From JBBIQZ01 sp037442065 (GTDB lineage: Bacteria; Patescibacteriota; CPR2_A; CG2-30-33-46): a DNA stretch of 6,010 bases. The notes beneath the pieces are model-generated. The model saw only the letters and a list, made by a program, of their open reading frames with translations, was not told the DNA's origin and searched no databases. Where the stretch lies: the NCBI GenBank assembly GCA_037442065.1, contig JBBIQZ010000042.1:1-6010 (forward strand). Direction: 5' to 3'. Shown in pieces: positions 1 to 4,623 of this stretch; the first letter of the stretch is position 1; every line of letters starts with the position of its first letter. The position numbers and the translations under genes were made by a program.

Positions 1-5
1 TGCTT

Positions 6-40
6 AGGGTCCGACCCTCGGGAACCGAGGGTCGGACCCT
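6..40. repeat. Perfect 16-bp nested palindrome (REP-like hairpin)
   Basis: Arms AGGGTCCGACCCTCGG (6-21) and CCGAGGGTCGGACCCT (25-40) are exact reverse complements around a GAA loop. Each arm also contains a smaller inverted repeat, AGGGTC-C-GACCCT (6-18) and AGGGTC-G-GACCCT (28-40). No T-tract follows on either strand, so it does not look like an intrinsic terminator. It is much more GC-rich than its surroundings and lies just upstream of the Nudix-like gene, covering where a -35 element would sit. I infer a REP-like dispersed palindrome; copies elsewhere in the genome would confirm this. Confidence 0.85.
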
Positions 41-50
41 GGTCAAAAAG

Positions 51-59
51 TGGTAAAAT
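51..59 (+). promoter_or_regulatory. Extended -10 promoter for a leaderless transcript
   Basis: TGG-TAAAAT is a TGn extended -10 element. The hexamer (54-59) ends six bases before the ATG at 66, so a normal start of transcription would fall on or next to the A of the start codon. No Shine-Dalgarno sequence lies in the short gap. The -35 position falls in the palindrome arm and does not match consensus, which an extended -10 can tolerate. Leaderless transcription is inferred. Confidence 0.55.
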
Positions 60-65
60 AGTTTT

Positions 66-587
66 ATGAACAAATTACCTCTTCATATTTCATCCGGAGG
101 AGTAGTTTATAAAAAAGAAAGTGGAAAAACTTTTATTGCTCTTTTAGGGTGGTTTACCCCGTTAGACAAAAAAGGTCCTAGGCTAGCAGCAGCTAAAAGA
201 AAGGGTCTAACGGGGCAGGGAAAGTGGGGACAACTTTGGATGTTTCCAAAAGAAACAGTTGAAGAAAAAGATGCCAAAGGTAAAAATTTTGAAGAAAAGC
301 AAGTTTTAAAAACTGCCGCTTTGCGAGGACTTAAAGAAGAGATAGATATTGAAGGGAAAATAGAGGATTACTTGGGCGAGCTTCAAGAAAAAGTAACTTT
401 TAATAAAACAAGAAAGGAACGGCACATCCATTATTTTTTAATAAGATATACACAGGGCGAACTAAAGAATTCTTGGGAGCATGACACCGCTAAATGGTTT
501 CCTGCTGATGAGGCTTTAAATTTAAGGTTCAAAAAAGGCGAAGAAGAGATAGCTAAAAAAGCACTAGATAGAATAAATAAAATTTAG
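66..587 (+). CDS. Nudix-like hydrolase
   Basis: This 173-residue soluble protein resembles Nudix hydrolases, which cleave nucleoside diphosphates linked to another group using a metal-binding helix. The N-terminal strand HISSGGVVYK (7-16) is typical of the fold's first strand. WMFPKETVEE (58-67) takes the place of the usual LPKG segment. AALRGLKEEIDIEG (84-97) matches the second half of the Nudix box, with R87, E91 and E92 kept. The match is imperfect: the expected first Gly is E63, the Glu after the catalytic Arg is G88, the late Gly is D94, and about ten extra residues separate the halves. HIHYFLIRY (120-128) fits the usual following strand. The substrate cannot be named. The gene appears to have its own promoter and a distant terminator (780-809), so it is probably not part of the dcw operon. 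The start is supported by the promoter spacing. Confidence 0.8.
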   Translation: MNKLPLHISSGGVVYKKESGKTFIALLGWFTPLDKKGPRLAAAKRKGLTGQGKWGQLWMFPKETVEEKDAKGKNFEEKQVLKTAALRGLKEEIDIEGKIEDYLGELQEKVTFNKTRKERHIHYFLIRYTQGELKNSWEHDTAKWFPADEALNLRFKKGEEEIAKKALDRINKI

Positions 588-711
588 TCATACGAAAACA
601 CGCTATCAATTTCCCCAGCGAGGAAATTGCGCTCTCTCTCGGCCTCGCTCCTCGTATTCACGAGACCATGCCCGCTCGGCCTGCGAGAAGGTTTTCTTAA
701 CGACTAAATTT
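580..711. repeat. GC-rich foldable intergenic element
   Basis: An outer inverted repeat, AAATTTAGTC (580-589) and GACTAAATTT (702-711), encloses a second one, GAAAAC (594-599) and GTTTTC (691-696). Inside are a hairpin CAATTTCC/GGAAATTG (607-614/622-629, 7-nt loop), a small hairpin CTCGT/ACGAG (651-655/660-664), and a direct repeat CTCGGCCT (638-645, 675-682). The interior is clearly more GC-rich than the neighbouring genes. The left arm overlaps the last codons of the Nudix-like gene. It has no convincing reading frame. It could be a small non-autonomous mobile element, a 3' UTR fold or an RNA gene; the sequence alone does not decide. Confidence 0.55.
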
Positions 712-731
712 ATTTACCTCCTGTACCAAGA

Positions 732-740
732 TGTGGATAA
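732..740 (-). promoter_or_regulatory. DnaA-box match (TTATCCACA on the minus strand)
   Basis: TGTGGATAA is the exact reverse complement of the classical DnaA box. It lies about 108 bases upstream of the mraZ -35 element. A second exact copy overlaps the mraZ operator (883-891), which makes chance less likely. Binding by DnaA is inferred. Confidence 0.4.
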
Positions 741-779
741 CTGAGCATTAAATAAACGAAAAATATCCCCAAAATAGGT

Positions 780-809
780 AATATTGGCTTAAATTGGCCA
801 ATATTTTTT
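780..809 (+). terminator. Intrinsic terminator upstream of mraZ
   Basis: AATATTGGC (780-788) and GCCAATATT (797-805) form a 9-bp stem with an 8-nt loop, and the run of T at 804-809 follows directly. The stem is AT-rich, so it may be moderately efficient. It would end the Nudix transcript and insulate the mraZ promoter from read-through. Confidence 0.65.
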
Positions 810-813
810 ATAT

Positions 814-862
814 CAAGACCCAATATAACAAGTGGGTTGTTTTACTATTGACATGGGTCTTG
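814..862. repeat. 9-bp inverted repeat spanning the mraZ -35 region
   Basis: CAAGACCCA (814-822) and TGGGTCTTG (854-862) are exact reverse complements 31 bases apart. The right arm fills the first half of the spacer between the -35 and -10 boxes; the left arm lies just upstream of the -35. It could be a two-site operator or looping site for a regulator. Both arms contain a TGGG core, as MraZ sites do, so MraZ itself is a candidate. Function is inferred. Confidence 0.45.
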
Positions 863-877
863 GTGGTGGCTTATAAT
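848..877 (+). promoter_or_regulatory. Consensus sigma70-type promoter of mraZ
   Basis: TTGACA (848-853) and TATAAT (872-877) are both perfect consensus hexamers, separated by 18 bases. Transcription should begin near 884, giving a leader of about 60 bases before the mraZ ATG. The predicted start coincides with the first GTGG box of the MraZ array, so a strong promoter appears paired with a repressor site over the early transcribed region. Confidence 0.85.
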
Positions 878-882
878 AGAAA

Positions 883-891
883 TGTGGATAA
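883..891 (-). promoter_or_regulatory. DnaA-box match overlapping the mraZ operator
   Basis: TGTGGATAA is an exact reverse-complement match to TTATCCACA and lies across the predicted transcription start of mraZ. A near match with one mismatch, AGTGGATAA, occurs at 915-923. Both also contain the GTGG core of MraZ boxes, so the two readings compete. DnaA control of the dcw cluster is possible but inferred. Confidence 0.4.
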
Positions 892-921
892 AAGTGGGGA
901 TAAGTGGGGATGAAAGTGGAT
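884..921 (+). promoter_or_regulatory. MraZ operator: four GTGG-type direct repeats
   Basis: GTGGAT (884), GTGGGGAT (894), GTGGGGAT (904) and GTGGAT (916) repeat at intervals of 10, 10 and 12 bases, about one helical turn each. MraZ proteins are known to bind arrays of TGGG-containing direct repeats with a 10-base period upstream of their own gene, so this is very probably the autoregulatory operator. It lies just downstream of the promoter, where bound MraZ would block initiation or early elongation. Confidence 0.8.
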
Positions 922-932
922 AACCCACTTTC
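912..932 (+). promoter_or_regulatory. Leader hairpin before the mraZ ribosome binding site
   Basis: GAAAGTGG (912-919) and CCACTTTC (925-932) form an 8-bp stem with a 5-nt loop, ending a few bases before the Shine-Dalgarno sequence GAGGTGA (936-942). The left arm includes the fourth GTGG box, so the palindrome also places an inverted MraZ-type box on the minus strand. It could act as a DNA site, as an RNA fold near the ribosome site, or both. Confidence 0.5.
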
Positions 933-945
933 CAAGAGGTGACAA

Positions 946-1377
946 ATGTTTATAGGTGAATACCAACATTCTGTAGATCAAAAAGGCAGGGTAGCTATTC
1001 CTGCAAAGTTTAGAGCAATTTTGAAAAAAGGAGCTGTGGTAACCAGGGGTCTGGATAAGTGTTTATTCTTATATCCTAAAAAAGATTGGGAAGAACTTGC
1101 AGGAAAATTATCAGCATTGCCAATAAGCCAGAAAGATGCAAGGGCTTTTGCCAGACTGATGCTAGCAGGAGCAATGGATGTGGATATAGATAAGCAGGGC
1201 AGAATAAATTTGCCAGCTTATCTTAGAAAGTATGCTTCTGTTAAAAGCAGTGTGGTTGTAGCCGGTTTGTATAACAGATTAGAAATTTGGGATTTGAAAG
1301 AATGGGAGACCTACAAAAGTAATGCTGAAAAGGAAAGCTCCAATATTGCGGAACACTTAGGAAATTTAGGAGTTTAG
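946..1377 (+). CDS. mraZ: Transcriptional regulator MraZ
   Basis: MraZ is the DNA-binding regulator found first in dcw clusters; characterised members form rings and repress their own promoter. This 143-residue protein has the usual length and two AbrB/SpoVT-like halves. The first carries DQKGRVAIPAKFR (11-23) and the second DIDKQGRINLPAYLRK (80-95). These are the paired D-x-(K/Q)-GR signatures that contact DNA. The N-terminus MFIGEYQHSVD is typical of the family. The start is firm: Shine-Dalgarno GAGGTGA (936-942) sits at normal spacing. The gene follows a consensus promoter and an array of GTGG repeats matching known MraZ sites, so autoregulation is likely. An unusually long, structured gap of 163 bases separates it from rsmH. 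Confidence 0.96.
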   Translation: MFIGEYQHSVDQKGRVAIPAKFRAILKKGAVVTRGLDKCLFLYPKKDWEELAGKLSALPISQKDARAFARLMLAGAMDVDIDKQGRINLPAYLRKYASVKSSVVVAGLYNRLEIWDLKEWETYKSNAEKESSNIAEHLGNLGV

Positions 1378-1394
1378 TTATTTAATAATTTTGG

Positions 1395-1536
1395 TTTTAG
1401 GGGTCGGCAGTTTCTTTAAAAATTAAAATCAAACCATTTGTTCACCTCCTACTTGCCCCGAGCTTAGGCGAAGGGTTGCCCCAATAGGGGTAAAAAAATA
1501 AAACAAAAACAAAAATTCAACTGCCGACCATTAAAA
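1395..1536. repeat. Inverted-repeat-bounded mraZ-rsmH intergenic element
   Basis: TTTTAGGGGTCGGCAGTT (1395-1412) and AACTGCCGACCATTAAAA (1519-1536) are inverted repeats with 16 of 18 positions paired, including 11 unbroken base pairs. Between them lie ACCTCCT (1444-1450), identical to the anti-Shine-Dalgarno core of 16S rRNA; a G/C patch with TTGCCCC twice; and a hairpin TTGCCCC-AATA-GGGGTAA (1476-1493) followed by an A-rich run. No T-tract follows the hairpin, so it is not a standard terminator. The right arm ends five bases before the rsmH ATG. I see no flanking target-site duplication. It may be a structured 5' leader of rsmH, a small RNA or a miniature mobile element. Confidence 0.55.
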
Positions 1537-1540
1537 TATA

Positions 1541-2416
1541 ATGCAACAGCAACATATACCTGTTCTTTTACAAGAAGCAATAGAAATCTTAAAACCGGAA
1601 AAAGGAATCATTATTGATGCAACGGTTGGTTTAGGTGGACACGCAAAAGCCATTTTAAAAGATTCTAAAGTTTCAATAATCGGTCTGGATCAGGACGGGG
1701 AAGCTTTAGGGCTTGCCAAAAAAACTCTTTCAGATTTTAAAAACAGAGTGGTTTTGCTCCAAGAAAATTTTGGTCATCTAAAAGAAATTGTTGAAGAAGA
1801 AAGGGTTTTAGGAAAAGTAAACGGAATAATTATTGATTTAGGGGTTTCTAGCTTGCAATTAGAAAATCCTAAAAGAGGTTTCAGCTTTCAAAAAGAAGGT
1901 CCTTTAGATATGCGGATGGATGAAAGAGCTAAACTAACAGCTTACCAAATTGTAAACAGTTGGCCTAAAGAAAAAATCTTTGAAATCTTAAGAAGCTATG
2001 GGGAAGAACGGTTTGCTGGAAGAATCGCCAATTCTATTGTTACTGAAAGGAGAAAGAAAAAAATTGAAACTACTCTAGAACTTTCTGAAATTGTTAAAAA
2101 AGCTGTCCCTTTTTCTGGAAAGATTCATCCGGCCACCAGAACCTTTCAGGCTTTGAGGATTGCCGTTAATGAAGAACTTTTAAATTTAGAAAGGGCATTG
2201 AAAGATTCTGTTGAGGTTTTAGCGCCTAAAGGAAAAATAATTGTGATTTCATTTCATTCCTTGGAGGATCGAATTGTTAAGCGATTCTTCAAAGATATGA
2301 AAGGGAAATCTTTCTTTAATATCTTAACAAAAAAACCTATTCGGGCGGCCCTTGAGGAAGTTAATATTAATCCAAGAAGTCGCAGCGCAAGGCTTAGGGC
2401 CGCAGAAAAAATTTAA
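1541..2416 (+). CDS. rsmH: 16S rRNA (cytosine(1402)-N(4))-methyltransferase RsmH (MraW)
   Basis: RsmH uses S-adenosylmethionine to N4-methylate C1402 in the decoding centre of 16S rRNA, and its gene is a standard dcw member. At 291 residues it is slightly shorter than usual but complete. Visible motifs in order are HIPVLLQEAI (5-14), the SAM-binding loop DATVGLGGHA (26-35) with the acidic strand end GLDQD (48-52), IIIDLGVSSLQL (96-107), RGFSFQKEGPLDMRMD (112-127), YGEER (153-157), HPATRTFQALRIAVNEEL (196-213), SFHSLEDR (237-244), and the terminal NPRSRSARLRAAE. The start is fixed by the HIPVLL motif four residues in. No Shine-Dalgarno sequence precedes it; the upstream TTAAAATATA is AT-rich and one inverted-repeat arm ends five bases away. 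It may be translated from the mraZ transcript or from an undetected start. Confidence 0.97.
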   Translation: MQQQHIPVLLQEAIEILKPEKGIIIDATVGLGGHAKAILKDSKVSIIGLDQDGEALGLAKKTLSDFKNRVVLLQENFGHLKEIVEEERVLGKVNGIIIDLGVSSLQLENPKRGFSFQKEGPLDMRMDERAKLTAYQIVNSWPKEKIFEILRSYGEERFAGRIANSIVTERRKKKIETTLELSEIVKKAVPFSGKIHPATRTFQALRIAVNEELLNLERALKDSVEVLAPKGKIIVISFHSLEDRIVKRFFKDMKGKSFFNILTKKPIRAALEEVNINPRSRSARLRAAEKI

Positions 2417-2435
2417 AAATAATAAGGATAAAAAT

Positions 2436-2795
2436 ATGGGAAGATTATTGACACTTACCAGGTCAGACACAGTAGAATTTGGTGTAAGAAAGCAAGCATT
2501 TAACCCCCAAGTTAAAATTGGCAAGAGATCGCTTGGTTTTATTTCAATCGTATTATTTTTGGTTTTAGGTTTGTTTTATATGACTCAGGCAAATCAAATA
2601 GCAACCAAAGGTTATCAAATTAGAGAGCTTGAAGAAAGAAAGTCACAGGATTTAGCAAACCAAGAGAGGTTAAAGACAGAAGCGGCAAGACTTCGTTCTA
2701 TTAAAGAAATTCAAAACAATGCGGGAGCTTCCCAAATGGTTCCAGCAACAGAAATAAATTATGTTTCTCCCGATAAATCAGTTGCTCAGAAATAG
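2436..2795 (+). CDS. ftsL: FtsL/DivIC-like septum protein
   Basis: This is a small bitopic membrane protein in the place where dcw clusters encode FtsL, which with a DivIC/FtsB partner links the divisome to FtsW-FtsI and activates septal synthesis. The product from this start has 119 residues. A basic cytoplasmic tail of about 32 residues ends in KIGKRS, followed by one membrane segment (about 33-50, LGFISIVLFLVLGLFYMT) and a heptad-like charged helix (about 52-93) able to form an external coiled coil. The C-terminus is polar. FtsL sequences are poorly conserved, so the name rests on position and topology. The start at 2436 is preferred over an in-frame ATG at 2352 because AAGGA (2424-2428) precedes it at good spacing and the earlier start would lie inside rsmH. 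It follows rsmH by 19 bases and ends at a terminator. Confidence 0.8.
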   Translation: MGRLLTLTRSDTVEFGVRKQAFNPQVKIGKRSLGFISIVLFLVLGLFYMTQANQIATKGYQIRELEERKSQDLANQERLKTEAARLRSIKEIQNNAGASQMVPATEINYVSPDKSVAQK

Positions 2796-2836
2796 ATCAG
2801 TGAATAGGTAGTCAGTTATTAAAAAATAATTAAGCG

Positions 2837-2858
2837 CCCCGAATTTTCGGGGTCTTTA
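2837..2858 (+). terminator. Intrinsic terminator after ftsL
   Basis: CCCCGAA (2837-2843) and TTCGGGG (2846-2852) make a tight GC-rich stem with a minimal loop, followed by the T-rich TCTTTATA. It lies 41 bases after the ftsL stop and before a new promoter, so it divides the dcw cluster into two transcription units. Read-through may still occur because the T-tract is interrupted. Confidence 0.8.
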
Positions 2859-2895
2859 TATAAAATGACGCCTAGTGTCTGGTTACTAATTACTA

Positions 2896-2901
2896 TATAA
2901 T
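2896..2901 (+). promoter_or_regulatory. -10 box of ftsI, leaderless geometry
   Basis: A perfect TATAAT ends six bases before the ftsI ATG at 2908, the same distance as in the Nudix-like gene. Transcription would begin at or beside the start codon. No Shine-Dalgarno sequence is present. The -35 position (about 2873-2878, TAGTGT) is a poor match. A leaderless ftsI-murF transcript is inferred. Confidence 0.6.
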
Positions 2902-2907
2902 AATTCT

Positions 2908-4623
2908 ATGCGCTATTTAGAACATACTGTTCAGAAAAAAAGAATAAATATATTTTTTTCTTTGACTCTTATTTTTTTTGGGATAGTTGTTTTTAGGCTT
3001 TTTGATCTTCAAGTTATAAAAAATGGTTATTACTCGGCTTTAGCTAAAGATCAGCATTGGGCAACCAGAAAAATTCCTGCCAAACGCGGCCAAATCTACA
3101 CTAAAGATTTAAAAACCGGCGAAAAATATCTTTTAGCGACCAACAAAACCTTAAGTATGGTTTATGCCGTGCCTCGTCAAATTAAAGATAAGGAAGAGGT
3201 CGCTCAAAAAATTTCGGGTATTTTAGGGATGACAAAAGAAGAAATTTTTTCTTCCATTAATAATGATAAGGTTTATGTGCCTTTAAAACACAAGCTTACA
3301 GATGACGAAGTTTCGAAAATAGAAAATTCGGGACTTTCCGGCGTGATGCTTGAGGAAGAAGAATGGCGGGATTATCCGGAAGGAGAATTAGCCTCTCAAG
3401 TTGTGGGGTTTGTTAATAATGAAGGAGTTGGTCAATATGGGATTGAAGGATATTTTAATGACAAATTAAAAGGAAAACCCGGAGAAGTAACCTTAGAAAA
3501 AGATACCTCTGGTCGGCTGATAGCTTCTGGCAATACGCAAGAAAATCCAGCATCAAATGGAGAAGATATCGTTTTAACAATTGATAGAGTGGTTCAAAAT
3601 TATGCCGAAAAAGAATTAAAGGCCGCCGTTAATAAATTCGGCGCAAAAGAAGGTTCGGTTATTGTGATGGATCCTAAGACCGGTAATATTTGGGCAATGG
3701 CAAATTATCCAACTTTTGATCCTAACAATTTTACCGATGTTAAGGATTTTGACACTTTTAAAAACACTGGTATAAGCAATGTTTATGAGCCCGGTTCAAT
3801 TTTTAAAATTATTACGATGGCCGCCGGAATTGATACTGGCAAAGTTACTCCCAATACAACCTACGTGGACACCGGCGAGGTAAAAGTTGGGAGCTATTCA
3901 ATAAGGAATGCTTCGGATAAAGTTTATGGCCAGCGAACAATGACTGAAGTTTTAGAAAATTCTATAAATACCGGAGTAATTTTTGTTAAGGATCAAATCG
4001 GCAATGAAACTTTTTATGATTACATAAAAAAGTTTGGCTTTGGCGCATTAACGGGCATTGAATTATCGGGAGAGGCGAACAATCCCTTAAAATCTTTTAA
4101 AAGTTTTAAAGATGTCAATTTTGATACTGCCACTTTTGGACAAGGTATTGCTGTAACTCCTCTGCAATTCATAACTGCCGCGTCGGGTATTGCCAATGGC
4201 GGAGAAATTTTAAAACCGAATATAGTTTCCGAATTCATAATGCCGGACGGCAGCAAAACGGAAACCAAAAGAGAGGTAAAAAGGAGGGTTATAAGAAAGG
4301 AATCCGCCGATACCGTGGGAGCGATGATGGTTTCTGTTGTGGATAATGGACATGGCAAGGCAGCTAAAGTAGCCGGATTTAAGGTTGCCGGTAAAACTGG
4401 AACAGCTCAAATTCCTTCAAAAGATGGTAAGGGATATGATCCTGATAAAAGCATCGGTTCCTTTATTCTTTTTGCTCCTGCCGAGGATCCTAAATTTATC
4501 ATTTTAGTCAAAATTGACGAACCGCACGGCGTCCAATGGGCCGAGTCAACTGCCGCGCCAGTTGCAGGAAAATTAGCCAAAGAGATTTTGGATTATTTAG
4601 AAGTTTCGCCCGGAAGTAAATAA
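2908..4623 (+). CDS. ftsI: Class B penicillin-binding protein, FtsI-type transpeptidase
   Basis: FtsI (PBP3) is the DD-transpeptidase that crosslinks septal peptidoglycan together with FtsW. This 571-residue protein has a short basic cytoplasmic tail, one membrane anchor (about 13-29) and the usual following RLFDLQVIKNGYYSALA (30-46). A pedestal/dimerisation domain runs from about 50 to 220. It includes RGQIY (56-60), after which the usual DRNG is replaced by a longer charged stretch. The C-terminal transpeptidase domain carries all three active-site motifs: SIFK with nucleophile S297 and K300, SIN at 352-354, and KTG at 496-498. No PASTA domains are present. The gene has its own TATAAT box and no ribosome binding site. 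Its stop TAA overlaps the murF ATG by one base. Position beside ftsL supports FtsI over an elongation-type PBP2. Confidence 0.94.
   Translation: MRYLEHTVQKKRINIFFSLTLIFFGIVVFRLFDLQVIKNGYYSALAKDQHWATRKIPAKRGQIYTKDLKTGEKYLLATNKTLSMVYAVPRQIKDKEEVAQKISGILGMTKEEIFSSINNDKVYVPLKHKLTDDEVSKIENSGLSGVMLEEEEWRDYPEGELASQVVGFVNNEGVGQYGIEGYFNDKLKGKPGEVTLEKDTSGRLIASGNTQENPASNGEDIVLTIDRVVQNYAEKELKAAVNKFGAKEGSVIVMDPKTGNIWAMANYPTFDPNNFTDVKDFDTFKNTGISNVYEPGSIFKIITMAAGIDTGKVTPNTTYVDTGEVKVGSYSIRNASDKVYGQRTMTEVLENSINTGVIFVKDQIGNETFYDYIKKFGFGALTGIELSGEANNPLKSFKSFKDVNFDTATFGQGIAVTPLQFITAASGIANGGEILKPNIVSEFIMPDGSKTETKREVKRRVIRKESADTVGAMMVSVVDNGHGKAAKVAGFKVAGKTGTAQIPSKDGKGYDPDKSIGSFILFAPAEDPKFIILVKIDEPHGVQWAESTAAPVAGKLAKEILDYLEVSPGSK

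Noticed and set aside
588..945. CRISPR array or tRNA in the long intergenic region
   Set aside because: There are no regularly spaced repeats with unique spacers, and the folds lack a tRNA cloverleaf and its conserved loops.
1441..1450. Minus-strand AGGAGGTGAACAAATG as a gene start
   Set aside because: The ATG is followed after one codon by TGA, so no protein results unless the code is altered, which the other genes do not suggest.
1476..1493. GC hairpin after mraZ as an intrinsic terminator
   Set aside because: It is followed by A-rich, not T-rich, sequence on the coding strand, and no T-tract follows on the minus strand.
1532..1542. TAAAAT or TATAAT as a leaderless promoter for rsmH
   Set aside because: TAAAAT ends only three bases before the ATG and TATAAT overlaps it, so transcription would start inside the gene and the conserved HIPVLL start would be lost.
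2352..2435. Longer N-terminus for the ftsL-like gene from an in-frame ATG at 2352
   Set aside because: It lies inside rsmH without a ribosome site, whereas the ATG at 2436 has AAGGA at good spacing and gives normal FtsL topology.
2865..2900. Eleven-residue reading frame upstream of ftsI
   Set aside because: It sits between terminator and promoter, has no ribosome site and overlaps the -10 box; nothing supports translation.
4020..4410. Minus-strand reading frames inside ftsI
   Set aside because: They are shadows of a well-supported gene with active-site motifs and resemble no known protein.
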